A DNA stretch of 64,000 bases from positions 24,231,010-24,295,009 of the forward strand of contig CP137684.1 of assembly GCA_037976565.1 (NCBI GenBank). The letters run 5' to 3'. The notes beneath the pieces were generated by a model. The model searched no databases. It had not been told where the DNA came from and saw only the letters and a program-made list of their open reading frames with translations. Positions 30,201-45,200 of the stretch are shown here, piece by piece. The DNA comes from Mesocentrotus franciscanus. Taxonomy: Eukaryota; Echinodermata; Echinoidea; Camarodonta; Strongylocentrotidae. Every line of letters starts with the position of its first letter. Position 1 is the stretch's first letter. The position numbers and the translations under genes are program-made.

Positions 30201-33200
30201 GTAAATGTTTGGAAGCTAGGAAAATTAAAATGAAATCACCAATTTGTAAATGAAAATAGTGATTACAAAATTCACTCTCCATTGCTAATAATTGAGAAAG
30301 TTAAATGTCTATTTCAAATTGAATCGTTATTATAAATGGCAAAGGGTACTGTAATGAAAAAGATGTGAATTTAAATTTTCTAATGTCCTTTGGACTTCAT
30401 GATGAAGTACAACTTCTAATTCAAAGCATTCAGAAGCCAAAGATTTGTAAAGATGTCACCAAAAGGTGACACTCATTTGACATAATATTCTAACCATTGC
30501 AAGTAAAGGTGACACTAATTTGACATAACATTCTTACCATTGCAAGTACTAACGCCCTCAACAGTGCTTAATTCATATCCAGGGTCACATTCACAGCTGT
30601 AAGACCCGTCGGTGTCCACACATTCTCCATTTGCACAGAGCGATGCATCCGCAAGGCATTCGTCAACATCTAGCAAAAAAGTAAACAAATCTTCAGCCAT
30701 AGCAGTCAAAATTTTTCTAAATGTCTAGATAAATCAATTTTTTATACTGAAATTGGCATTAAATATTTAGAACTCCACTCTTTCATAGAGGAAAAAAGTT
30801 AGAAGGGATGTTCAATGTAAGTGTTTGGAAGCTAGGAAAAATAAAATGAAATCCCCAATTTATAAGTGAAAAAATGATTAAAAATTCACTCTCCATTGCT
30901 TATAATTGAGAAAGTTAAATGTCTATTTCAAATTGAATCGTTATTATAAATGGCAAAGGGTACTGTAATGAAAAAGATGTGAATTTAAATTTTCTAATGT
31001 CCTTTGGACTTCATGATGAAGTACAACTTCTAATTTAAAGCATTCAGAATCCAAAGATTTGTAAAGATGTCACCAAAAGGTGACACTCATTTTGACATAA
31101 TATTCTAACCATTGCAAGTAAAGGTGACACTAATTTGACATAACATTCTTACCATTGCAAGTACTAACGCCCTCAACAGTGCTTAATTCATATCCAGGGT
31201 CACATTCACAGCTGTAAGACCCGTCGGTGTCCACACATTCTCCATTTGCACAGAGCGATGCATCCGCAAGGCATTCGTCAACATCTAGCAAAAGTAAACA
31301 AATTTTCAGCCATAGCAGTCAAGATTTTCTAAAGGTCTAGATGTATAATTTTTTTAGCTGAAATTGGCATTACATATTTTAACTACAGTTTTTATATTGT
31401 AAATAAGTTAGAATTGATGTTCAATGTAAATGTTTGGAAGCTAGGAGAAATTAAAATGAAATCACCAATTTGTAAATGAAAATAGTGATTACAAAATTCA
31501 CTCTCCATTGCTTATAATTGAGAAAGTTAAATGTCTATTTCAAATTGAATCGTTATTATAAATGGCAAAGGGTACTGTAATGAAAAAGATGTGAATTTAA
31601 ATTTTCTAATGTCCTTTGGACTTCATGATGAAGTACAACTTCTAATTCAAAGCATTCAGAAGCCAAAGATTTGTAAAGATGTCACCAAAAGGTGACACTC
31701 ATTTTGACATAATATTCTAACCATTGCAAGTAAAGGTGACACTAATTTGACATAACATTCTTACCATTGCAAGTACTAACGCCCTCAACAGTGCTTAATT
31801 CATATCCAGGGTCACATTCACAGCTGTAAGACCCGTCGGTGTCCACACATTCTCCATTTGCACAGAGCGATGCATCCGCAAGGCATTCGTCAACATCTAG
31901 CAAAAAAACAAATTTTAAGCCATAGCAGTCAAGATTTTTCTAAAGGTCTAGATAAATCAATTTTTAGCTGAAATTGGCATTCAATATTTATAACTCCAGT
32001 CTTTTATAATGTAAAATAGTTAGAATTGATGTTCAATGAAGGTGTTTGGAAGCTAGGAAAAATAAAAATGAAATCCCCAATTTATAAGTGAAAAAATGAT
32101 TAAAAAATTCACTCTCCATTGCTTATAATTGAGAAAGTTAAATGTCTATTTCAAATTGAATCGTTATTATAAATGGCAAAGGGTACTGTAATGAAAAAGA
32201 TGTGAATTTAAATTTTCTAATGTCCTTTGGACTTCATGATGAAGTACAACTTCTAATTCAAAGCATTCAGAATCCAAAGATTTGTAAAGATGTCACCAAA
32301 AGGTGACACTCATTTTGACATAATATTCTAACCATTGCAAGTAAAGGTGACACTAATTTGACATAACATTCTTACCATTGCAAGTACTAACGCCCTCAAC
32401 AGTGCTTAATTCATATCCAGGGTCACATTCACAGCTGTAAGACCCGTCGGTGTCCACACATTCTCCATTTGCACAGAGCGATGCATCCGCAAGGCATTCG
32501 TCAACATCTAGCAAAAGTAAACAAATTTTCAGCCATAGCAGTCAAGATTTTCTAAAGGTCTAGATGTATAATTTTTTTAGCTGAAATTGGCATTACATAT
32601 TTTAACTACAGTTTTTTTATATTGTAAATAAGTTAGAATTGATGTTCAATGTAAATGTTTGGAAGCTAGGAGAAATTAAAATGAAATCACCAATTTGTAA
32701 ATGAAAATAGTGATTACAAAATTCACTCTCCATTGCTAATAATTGAGAAAGTTAAATGTCTATTTCAAATTGAATCGTTATTATAAATGGCAAAGGGTAC
32801 TGTAATGAAAAAGATGTGAATTTAAATTTTCTAATGTCCTTTGGACTTCATGATGAAGTACAACTTCTAATTCAAAGCATTCAGAAGCCAAAGATTTGTA
32901 AAGATGTCACCAAAAGGTGACACTCATTTGACATAATATTCTAACCATTGCAAGTAAAGGTGACACTAATTTGACATAACATTCTTACCATTGCAAGTAC
33001 TAACGCCCTCAACAGTGCTTAATTCATATCCAGGGTCACATTCACAGCTGTAAGACCCGTCGGTGTCCACACATTCTCCATTTGCACAGAGCGATGCATC
33101 CGCAAGGCATTCGTCAACATCTAGCAAAAGTAAACAAATTTTCAGCCATAGCAGTCAAGATTTTCTAAAGGTCTAGATAAATCAATTTTTATACTGAAAT

Positions 33201-36200
33201 TGGCATTAAATATTTAGAACTCCAGTCTTTCATATTGTAAAAAGTTAGAATTGATGTTCAATGTAAGTGTTTGGAAGCTAGGAAAATAAAAATGAAATCC
33301 CCAATTTATAAGTGAAAAATGATTAAAAATTCACTCTCCATTGCTTATAATTGAGAAAGTTAAATGTCTATTTCAAATTGAATCGTTATTATAAATGGCA
33401 AAGGGTACTGTAATGAAAAAGATGTGAATTTAAATTTTCTAATGTCCTTTGGACTTCATGATGAAGTACAACTTCTAATTTAAAGCATTCAGAATCCAAA
33501 GATTTGTAAAGATGTCACCAAAAGGTGACACTCATTTTGACATAATATTCTAACCATTGCAAGTAAAGGTGACACTAATTTGACATAACATTCTTACCAT
33601 TGCAAGTACTAACGCCCTCAACAGTGCTTAATTCATATCCAGGGTCACATTCACAGCTGTAAGACCCGTCGGTGTCCACACATTCTCCATTTGCACAGAG
33701 CGATGCATCCGCAAGGCATTCGTCAACATCTAGCAAAAGTAAACAAATTTTCAGCCATAGCAGTCAAGATTTTCTAAAGGTCTAGATGTATAATTTTTTT
33801 AGCTGAAATTGGCATTACATATTTTAACTATTTTTTTATATTGTAAATAAGTTAGAATTGATGTTCAATGTAAATGTTTGGAAGCTAGGAGAAATTAAAA
33901 TGAAATCACCAATTTGTAAATGAAAATAGTGATTACAAAATTCACTCTCCATTGCTTATAATTGAGAAAGTTAAATGTCTATTTCAAATTGAATCGTTAT
34001 TATAAATGGCAAAGGGTACTGTAATGAAAAAGATGTGAATTTAAATTTTCTAATGTCCTTTGGACTTCATGATGAAGTACAACTTCTAATTTAAAGCATT
34101 CAGAATCCAAAGATTTGTAAAGATGTCACCAAAAGGTGACACTCATTTTGACATAATATTCTAACCATTGCAAGTAAAGGTGACACTAATTTGACATAAC
34201 ATTCTTACCATTGCAAGTACTAACGCCCTCAACAGTGCTTAATTCATATCCAGGGTCACATTCACAGCTGTAAGACCCGTCGGTGTCCACACATTCTCCA
34301 TTTGCACAGAGCGATGCATCCGCAAGGCATTCGTCAACATCTAGCAAAAGTAAACAAATTTTCAGCCATAGCAGTCAAGATTTTCTAAAGGTCTAGATAA
34401 ATAATTTTTTTAGCTGAAATTGGCATTACATATTTTAACTACAGTTTTTTTATATTGTAAATAAGTTAGAATTGATGTTCAATGTAAATGTTTGGAAGCT
34501 AGGAGAAATTAAAATGAAATCACCAATTTGTAAATGAAAATAGTGATTACAAAATTCACTCTCCATTGCTAATAATTGAGAAAGTTAAATGTCTATTTCA
34601 AATTGAATCGTTATTATAAATGGCAAAGGGTACTGTAATGAAAAAGATGTGAATTTAAATTTTCTAATGTCCTTTGGACTTCATGATGAAGTACAACTTC
34701 TAATTCAAAGCATTCAGAATCCAAAGATTTGTAAAGATGTCACCAAAAGGTGACACTCATTTTGACATAATATTCTAACCATTGCAAGTAAAGGTGACAC
34801 TAATTTGACATAACATTCTTACCATTGCAAGTACTAACGCCCTCAACAGTGCTTAATTCATATCCAGGGTCACATTCACAGCTGTAAGACCCGTCGGTGT
34901 CCACACATTCTCCATTTGCACAGAGCGATGCATCCGCAAGGCATTCGTCAACATCTAGCAAAAGTAAACAAATTTTCAGCCATAGCAGTCAAGATTTTCT
35001 AAAGGTCTAGATGTATAATTTTTTTTAGCTGAAATTGGCATTACATATTTTAACTACAGTTTTTATATTGTAAATAAGTTAGAATTGATGTTCAATGTAA
35101 ATGTTTGGAAGCTAGGAGAAATTAAAATGAAATCACCAATTTGTAAATGAAAATAGTGATTACAAAATTCACTCTCCATTGCTTATAATTGAGAAAGTTA
35201 AATGTCTATTTCAAATTGAATCGTTATTATAAATGGCAAAGGGTACTGTAATGAAAAAGATGTGAATTTAAATTTTCTAATGTCCTTTGGACTTCATGAT
35301 GAAGTACAACTTCTAATTCAAAGCATTCAGAATCCAAAGATTTGTAAAGATGTCACCAAAAGGTGACACTCATTTTGACATAATATTCTAACCATTGCAA
35401 GTAAAGGTGACACTAATTTGACATAACATTCTTACCATTGCAAGTACTAACGCCCTCAACAGTGCTTAATTCATATCCAGGGTCACATTCACAGCTGTAA
35501 GACCCGTCGGTGTCCACACATTCTCCATTTGCACAGAGCGATGCATCCGCAAGGCATTCGTCAACATCTAGCAAAAGTAAACAAATTTTCAGCCATAGCA
35601 GTCAAGATTTTCTAAAGGTCTAGATGTATAATTTTTTTAGCTGAAATTGGCATTACATATTTTAACTACAGTTTTTTTATATTGTAAATAAGTTAGAATT
35701 GATGTTCAATGTAAATGTTTGGAAGCTAGGAGAAATTAAAATGAAATCACCAATTTGTAAATGAAAATAGTGATTACAAAATTCACTCTCCATTGCTAAT
35801 AATTGAGAAAGTTAAATGTCTATTTCAAATTGAATCGTTATTATAAATGGCAAAGGGTACTGTAATGAAAAAGATGTGAATTTAAATTTTCTAATGTCCT
35901 TTGGACTTCATGATGAAGTACAACTTCTAATTCAAAGCATTCAGAATCCAAAGATTTGTAAAGATGTCACCAAAAGGTGACACTCATTTTGACATAATAT
36001 TCTAACCATTGCAAGTAAAGGTGACACTAATTTGACATAACATTCTTACCATTGCAAGTACTAACGCCCTCAACAGTGCTTAATTCATATCCAGGGTCAC
36101 ATTCACAGCTGTAAGACCCGTCGGTGTCCACACATTCTCCATTTGCACAGAGCGATGCATCCGCAAGGCATTCGTCAACATCTAGCAAAAGTAAACAAAT

Positions 36201-39200
36201 TTTCAGCCATAGCAGTCAAGATTTTCTAAAGGTCTAGATGTATAATTTTTTTAGCTGAAATTGGCATTACATATTTTAACTACAGTTTTTATATTGTAAA
36301 TAAGTTAGAATTGATGTTCAATGTAAATGTTTGGAAGCTAGGAGAAATTAAAATGAAATCACCAATTTGTAAATGAAAATAGTGATTACAAAATTCACTC
36401 TCCATTGCTAATAATTGAGAAAGTTAAATGTCTATTTCAAATTGAATCGTTATTATAAATGGCAAAGGGTACTGTAATGAAAAAGATGTGAATTTAAATT
36501 TTCTAATGTCCTTTGGACTTCATGATGAAGTACAACTTCTAATTCAAAGCATTCAGAATCCAAAGATTTGTAAAGATGTCACCAAAAGGTGACACTCATT
36601 TTGACATAATATTCTAACCATTGCAAGTAAAGGTGACACTAATTTGACATAACATTCTTACCATTGCAAGTACTAACGCCCTCAACAGTGCTTAATTCAT
36701 ATCCAGGGTCACATTCACAGCTGTAAGACCCGTCGGTGTCCACACATTCTCCATTTGCACAGAGCGATGCATCCGCAAGGCATTCGTCAACATCTAGCAA
36801 AAGTAAACAAATTTTCAGCCATAGCAGTCAAGATTTTCTAAAGGTCTAGATAAATCATTTTTTTGGCTGAAATTGGCATTACATATTTTAACTACAGTTT
36901 TTTTATATTGTAAATAAGTTAGAATTGATGTTCAATGTAAATGTTTGGAAGCTAGGAGAAATTAAAATGAAATCACCAATTTGTAAATGAAAATAGTGAT
37001 TACAAAATTCACTCTCCATTGCTAATAATTGAGAAAGTTAAATGTCTATTTCAAATTGAATCGTTATTATAAATGGCAAAGGGTACTGTAATGAAAAAGA
37101 TGTGAATTTAAATTTTCTAATGTCCTTTGGACTTCATGATGAAGTACAACTTCTAATTCAAAGCATTCAGAAGCCAAAGATTTGTAAAGATGTCACCAAA
37201 AGGTGAGACTCATTTGACATAATATTCTAACCATTGCAAGTAAAGGTGACACTAATTTGACATAACATCCTACCATTGCAAGTACTAACGCCCTCAACAG
37301 TGCTTAATTCATATCCAGGGTCACATTCACAGCTGTAAGACCCGTCGGTGTCCACACATTCTCCATTTGCACAGAGCGATGCATCCGCAAGGCATTCGTC
37401 AACATCTAGCAAAAGTAAACAAATTTTCAGCCATAGCAGTCAAGATTTTCTAAAGGTCTAGATAAATCAATTTTTATACTGAAATTGGCATTAAATATTT
37501 AGAACTCCACTCTTTCATAGAAAAAGTTAGAATTGATGTTCAATGTAAGTGTTTGGAAGCTAGGAAAATTAAAATGAAATCCCCAATTTATAAGTGAAAA
37601 AATGATTACAAAATTCACTCTCCATTGCTTATAATTGAGAAAGTTAAATGTCTATTTCAAATTGAATCGTTATTATAAATGGCAAAGGGTACTGTAATGA
37701 AAAAGATGTGAATTTAAATTTTCTAATGTCCTTTGGACTTCATGATGAAGTACAACTTCTAATTTAAAGCATTCAGAATCCAAAGATTTGTAAAGATGTC
37801 ACCAAAAGGTGACACTCATTTTGACATAATATTCTAACCATTGCAAGTAAAGGTGACACTAATTTGACATAACATTCTTACCATTGCAAGTACTAACGCC
37901 CTCAACAGTGCTTAATTCATATCCAGGGTCACATTCACAGCTGTAAGACCCGTCGGTGTCCACACATTCTCCATTTGCACAGAGCGATGCATCCGCAAGG
38001 CATTCGTCAACATCTAGCAAAAGTAAACAAATTTTCAGCCATAGCAGTCAAGATTTTCTAAAGGTCTAGATATATAATTTTTTTTAGCTGAAATTGGCAT
38101 TACATATTTTAACTACAGTTTTTTTATATTGTAAATAAGTTAGAATTGATGTTCAATGTAAATGTTTGGAAGCTAGGAGAAATTAAAATGAAATCACCAA
38201 TTTGTAAATGAAAATAGTGATTACAAAATTCACTCTCCATTGCTTATAATTGAGAAAGTTAAATGTCTATTTCAAATTGAATCGTTATTATAAATGGCAA
38301 AGGGTACTGTAATGAAAAAGATGTGAATTTAAATTTTCTAATGTCCTTTGGACTTCATGATGAAGTACAACTTCTAATTCAAAGCATTCAGAAGCCAAAG
38401 ATTTGTAAAGATGTCACCAAAAGGTGACACTCATTTGACATAATATTCTAACCATTGCAAGTAAAGGTGACACTAATTTGACATAACATTCTTACCATTG
38501 CAAGTACTAACGCCCTCAACAGTGCTTAATTCATATCCAGGGTCACATTCACAGCTGTAAGACCCGTCGGTGTCCACACATTCTCCATTTGCACAGAGCG
38601 ATGCATCCGCAAGGCATTCGTCAACATCTAGCAAAAGTAAACAAATTTTCAGCCATAGCAGTCAAGATTTTCTAAAGGTCTAGATAAATCATTTTTTTGG
38701 CTGAAATTGGCATTACATATTTTAACTACAGTTTTTTTATATTGTAAATAAGTTAGAATTGATGTTCAATGTAAATGTTTGGAAGCTAGGAGAAATTAAA
38801 ATGAAATCACCAATTTGTAAATGAAAATAGTGATTACAAAATTCACTCTCCATTGCTAATAATTGAGAAAGTTAAATGTCTATTTCAAATTGAATCGTTA
38901 TTATAAATGGCAAAGGGTACTGTAATGAAAAAGATGTGAATTTAAATTTTCTAATGTCCTTTGGACTTCATGATGAAGTACAACTTCTAATTTAAAGCAT
39001 TCAGAATCCAAAGATTTGTAAAGATGTCACCAAAAGGTGACACTCATTTTGACATAATATTCTAACCATTGCAAGTAAAGGTGACACTAATTTGACATAA
39101 CATTCTTACCATTGCAAGTACTAACGCCCTCAACAGTGCTTAATTCATATCCAGGGTCACATTCACAGCTGTAAGACCCGTCGGTGTCCACACATTCTCC

Positions 39201-42200
39201 ATTTGCACAGAGCGATGCATCCGCAAGGCATTCGTCAACATCTAGCAAAAGTAAACAAATTTTCAGCCATAGCAGTCAAGATTTTCTAAAGGTCTAGATA
39301 AATCATTTTTTTGGCTGAAATTGGCATTACATATTTTAACTACAGTTTTTTTATATTGTAAATAAGTTAGAATTGATGTTCAATGTAAATGTTTGGAAGC
39401 TAGGAGAAATTGAAATGAAATCACCAATTTGTAAATGAAAATAGTGATTACAAAATTCACTCTCCATTGGTAATAATTGAGAAAGTTAAATGTCTATTTC
39501 AAATTGAATCGTTATTATAAATGGCAAAGGGTACTGTAATGAAAAAGATGTGAATTTAAATTTTCTAATGTCCTTTGGACTTCATGATGAAGTACAACTT
39601 CTAATTTAAAGCATTCAGAATCCAAAGATTTGTAAAGATGTCACCAAAAGGTGAGACTCATTTGACATAATATTCTAACCATTGCAAGTAAAGGTGACAC
39701 TAATTTGACATAACATTCTTACCATTGCAAGTACTAACGCCCTCAACAGTGCTTAATTCATATCCAGGGTCACATTCACAGCTGTAAGACCCGTCGGTGT
39801 CCACACATTCTCCATTTGCACAGAGCGATGCATCCGCAAGGCATTCGTCAACATCTAGCAAAAGTAAACAAATTTTCAGCCATAGCAGTCAAGATTTTTC
39901 TAAAGGTCTAGATAAATCAATTTTTTAGCTGAAATTGGCATTACATATTTATAACTCCAGTTTTTCAAATTGTAAAAAAGTTAGAATCGATGTTCAATGT
40001 TAGTGTTTAGAAGCTAGGAAAAATAAAAATGAAATCCCCAATTGGTAAATAAAAATAGTGATTACAAAATTCACTCTCCATTGCTAATAATTGAGAAAGT
40101 TAAATGTCTATTTCAAATTGAATCGTTATTATAAATGGCAAAGGGTACTGTAATGAAAAAGATGTGAATTTAAATTTTCTAATGTCCTTTGGACTTCATG
40201 ATGAAGTACAACTTCTAATTCAAAGCATTCAGAAGCCAAAGATTTGTAAAGATGTCACCAAAAGGTGAGACTCATTTGACATAATATTCTAACCATTGCA
40301 AGTAAAGGTGACACTAATTTGACATAACATTCTTACCATTGCAAGTACTAACGCCCTCAACAGTGCTTAATTCATATCCAGGGTCACATTCACAGCTGTA
40401 AGACCCGTCGGTGTCCACACATTCTCCATTTGCACAGAGCGATGCATCCGCAAAGCATTCGTCAACATCTAGCAAAAGTAAACAAATTTTCAGCCATAGC
40501 AGTCAAGATTTTCTAAAGGTCTAGATGTATAATTTTTTTTAGCTGAAATTGGCATTACATATTTAGAACTCCACTCTTTCATAGAGGAAAAAAGTTAGAA
40601 GGGATGTTCAATGTAAGTGTTTGGAAGCTAGGAAAAATAAAAATGAAATCCCCAATTTATAAGTGAAAAAAATGATTAAAAAATTCACTCTCCACTGCTT
40701 ATAATTGAGAAAGTTAAATGTCTATTTCAAATTGAATCGTTATTATAAATGGCAAAGGGTACTGTAATGAAAAAGATGTGAATTTAAATTTTCTAATGTC
40801 CTTTGGACTTCATGATGAAGTACAACTTCTAATTCAAAGCATTCAGAATCCAAAGATTTGTAAAGATGTCACCAAAAGGTGACACTCATTTTGACATAAT
40901 ATTCTAACCATTGCAAGTAAAGGTGACACTAATTTGACATAACATTCTTACCATTGCAAGTACTAACGCCCTCAACAGTGCTTAATTCATATCCAGGGTC
41001 ACATTCACAGCTGTAAGACCCGTCGGTGTCCACACATTCTCCATTTGCACAGAGCGATGCATCCGCAAGGCATTCGTCAACATCTAGCAAAAGTAAACAA
41101 ATTTTCAGCCATAGCAGTCAAGATTTTCTAAAGGTCTAGATAAATTATTTTTTTTAGCTAAAATTGGCATTACATATTTTAACTACAGTTTTTTATATTG
41201 TAAATAAGTTAGAATTGATGTTCAATGTAAATGTTTGGAAGCTAGGAGAAATTTAAATGAAATCACCAATTTGTAAATGAAAATAGTGATTACAAAATTC
41301 ACTCTCCATTGCTAATAATTCAGAAAGTTAAATGTCTATTTCAAATTGAATCGTTATTATAAATGGCAAAGGGTACTGTAATGAAAAAGATGTGAATTTA
41401 AATTTTCTAATGTCCTTTGGACTTCATGATGAAGTACAACTTCTAATTTAAAGCATTCAGAATCCAAAGATTTGTAAAGATGTCACCAAAAGGTGACACT
41501 CATTTTGACATAATATTCTAACCATTGCAAGTAAATGTGACACTAATTTGACATAACATTCTTACCATTGCAAGTACTAACGCCCTCAACAGTGCTTAAT
41601 TCATATCCAGGGTCACATTCACAGCTGTAAGACCCGTCGGAGTCCACACATTCTCCATTTGCACAGAGCGATGCATCCGCAAGGCATTCGTCAACATCTA
41701 GCAAAAAAGTAAACAAATCTTCAGCCATAGCAGTCAAAATTTTTCTAAATGTCTAGATAAATCAATTTTTTATACTGAAGTTGGCATTAAATATTTAGAA
41801 CTCCACTCTTTCATAGAGGAAAAAAGTTAGAAGGGATGTTCAATGTAAGTGTTTGGAAGCTAGGAAAAATGAAAATGAAATCCCTAATTTATAAGTGAAA
41901 AAAAAATGATTAAAAAATTCACTCTCCACTGCTTATAATTGAGAAAGTTAAATGTCTATTTCAAATTGAATCGTTATTATAAATGGCAAAGGGTACTGTA
42001 ATGAAAAAGATGTGAATTTAAATTTTCTAATGTCCTTTGGACTTCATGATGAAGTACAACTTCTAATTTAAAGCATTCAGAATCCAAAGATTTGTAAAGA
42101 TGTCACCAAAAGGTGGCACTCATTTTGACATAACATTCTTACCATTGCAAGTACTAACGCCCTCAACAGTGCTTAATTCATATCCAGGGTCACATTCACA

Positions 42201-45200
42201 GCTGTAAGACCCGTCGGTGTCCACACATTCTCCATTTGCACAGAGCGATGCATCCGCAAGGCATTCGTCAACATCTAGCAAAAGTAAACAAATTGTCAGC
42301 CATAGTAGTCAAGATTTTTCTAAAGGTCTAGATAAATCAATTTTTAAGCTGAAATTGGCATAAATATATTTGTATAACTCCAGTCTTTCATATTGTAAAA
42401 AGTTAGAATGGATGTTAAATGTAAGTGTTTAGAAGCTAGGAGAAATAAAAATGAAATCACCAATTTGTAAATGAAAATAATGATTAAAAAAATCACTCTC
42501 CATTGCTAATAATTGAGAAAGTTAAATGTCTTTTCAAATTGAATCGTTATTATGAATGGCAAAGGGTACTGTAATGAAAAAGATGTGAATTTAAATTTTC
42601 TAATTTTCTTTGGACTTCATGATGAAGTACAACTTCTAATTTAAAGCATTCAGAATCCAAAGATTTGTAAAGATGTCACCAAAAGGTGACACTCATTTGA
42701 CATAACATTCTTACCATTGCAAGTACTAACGCCCTCAACAGTGCTTAATTCATATCCAGGGTCACATTCACAGCTGTAAGACCCGTCGGAGTCCACACAT
42801 TCTCCATTTGCACAGAGCGATGCATCCGCAAGGCATTCGTCAACATCTAGCAAAAAGTAAACAAATTTCCAGCCATAGCAGTCAAAATTTTTCTAAATGT
42901 CTAGATAAATCAATTTTTTATACTGAAATTGGCATTAAATATTTAGAACTCCACTCTCTCATAGAGTAAAAAAGTTGGAATGGATGTTCAATGTAAGTGT
43001 TTGGAAGCTAGGAAAAATAAAAATGAAATCCCCAATTTGTAAGTGAAAATAGTGATTAAAAAATTCACTCTCCATTGGTAATAATTGAGAAAGTTAAATG
43101 TCTATTTCAAATTAAATCGTTATTATAAATGGCAAAGGGTACTGTAATGGAAAAAGATGTGAATTTAAATTTTCTAATGTCCTTTGGACTTCATGATGAA
43201 GTACAACTTCTAATTCAAAGCATTCAGAATCCAAAGATTTGTAAAGATGTCACCAAAGGTGACACTCATTTGACATAATATTCTAACCATTGCAAGTGAA
43301 GGTGAAACTAATTTGACATAACATTCTTACCATTGCAAGTACTAACGCCCTCAACAGTGCTTAATTCATATCCAGGGTCACATTCACAGCTGTAAGACCC
43401 GTCGGTGTCCACACATTCTCCATTTGCACAGAGCGATGCATCCGCAAGGCATTCGTCAACATCTAGCAAAAGTAAACAAATTTTCAGCCATAGCAGTCAA
43501 GATTTTCTAAAGGTCTAGATGTATAATTTTTTTAGCTGAAATTGGCATTACATATTTTAACTACAGTTTTTATATTGTAAATAAGTTAGAATTGATGTTC
43601 AATGTAAATGTTTGGAAGCTAGGAGAAATTAAAATGAAATCACCAATTTGTAAATGAAAATAGTGATTACAAAATTCACTCTCCATTGCTTATAATTGAG
43701 AAAGTTAAATGTCTATTTCAAATTGAATCGTTATTATAAATGGCAAAGGGTACTGTAATGAAAAAGATGTGAATTTAAATTTTCTAATGTCCTTTGGACT
43801 TCATGATGAAGTACAACTTCTAATTTAAAGCATTCAGAAGCCAAAGATTTGTAAAGATGTCACCAAAAGGTGACACTCATTTTGACATAATATTCTAACC
43901 ATTGCAAGTAAAGGTGACACTAATTTGACATAACATTCTTACCATTGCAAGTACTAACGCCCTCAACAGTGCTTAATTCATATCCAGGGTCACATTCACA
44001 GCTGTAAGACCCGTCGGAGTCCACACATTCTCCATTTGCACAGAGCGATGCATCCGCAAGGCATTCGTCAACATCTAGCAAAAAAGTAAACAAATCTTCA
44101 GCCATAGCAGTGAAAATTTTTCTAAATGTCTAGATAAATCAATTTTTTATACTGAAGTTGGCATTAAATATTTAGAACTCCACTCTTTCATAGAGGAAAA
44201 AAGTTAGAAGGGATGTTCAATGTAAGTGTTTGGAAGCTAGGAAAATAAAAATGAAATCCCCAATTTATAAGTGAAAAAAATGATTAAAAATTCACTCTCC
44301 ACTGCTTATAACTGAGAAAGTTAAATGTCTATTTCAAATTGAATTGTTATTATAAATGGCAAAGGGTACTGTAATGAAAAAGATGTGAATTTAAATTTTC
44401 TAATGTCCTTTGGACTTCATGATGAAGTACAACTTCTAATTTAAAGCATTCAGAATCCAAAGATTTGTAAAGATGTCACCAAAAGGTGGCACTCATTTTG
44501 ACATAACATTCTTACCATTGCAAGTACTAACGCCCTCAACAGTGCTTAATTCATATCCAGGGTCACATTCACAGCTGTAAGACCCGTCGGTGTCCACACA
44601 TTCTCCATTTGCACAGAGCGATGCATCCGCAAGGCATTCGTCAACATCTAACAAAAGTAAACAAATTTTCAGCCATAGCAGTCAAGATTTTCTAAAGGTT
44701 TAGATAAATCATTTTTTTTAGCTGTAATTGGCATTACATATTTTAACTATAGTTTTTTTATATTGTAAATAAGTTAGAATTGATGTTCAATGTAAATGTT
44801 TGGAAGCTAGGAGAAATACAAATGAAATCACCAATTTGTAAATGAAAATAGTGATTACAAAAATTACTCTCCATCGCTAATAATTGAGAAAGTTAAATGT
44901 CTATTTCAAATTGAATCGTTATTATAAATGGCTAGTTAAATCAGAACTGATTTTATTATTTACTATATAAATCTATGTATCTACCTATTATTGCTTAGTC
45001 CTCCAGACAAAGCAGTCATCGAAAAATAAAAAAGTCACAACAGTAGTGCATACCCCTACCCCGATATACCCTTCAGTCACGCACTCTACGTCCGCAAGCA
45101 GACTTCCTCTCTCAAAGCAGTCCCAAAAACAAACCAGGGACATGTTGCTAACAAGGAGAGGGGCCGGTGGGAGGACATAGGTAGATACATAGATTTATAT

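Larger units (their letters stand above)
39242..44932 (-). repeat. EGF-exon tandem array, units 66-74, left of the DIRS insertion
   Basis: Exon left edges are 39723, 40337, 40952, 41566, 42143, 42715, 43331, 43943 and 44516. This segment holds more exon and intron variants than the 39 kb before it: one Leu to Phe and three Thr to Ser exons, and units 42143, 42715 and 44516 without the nested duplication. The last unit is cut in its intron by the DIRS element after 44932. The intron resumes at 51123; removing the 6190-bp insert gives a 572-bp spacing between exons 44516 and 51278, the normal length of a unit lacking the nested duplication. Confidence 0.93.

Noticed and set aside
1..44932. CRISPR array or plain satellite DNA
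   Set aside because: The period is over 600 bp, with coding exons, splice sites and a strict domain structure; the repeat is a gene segment, not a spacer array or simple satellite.
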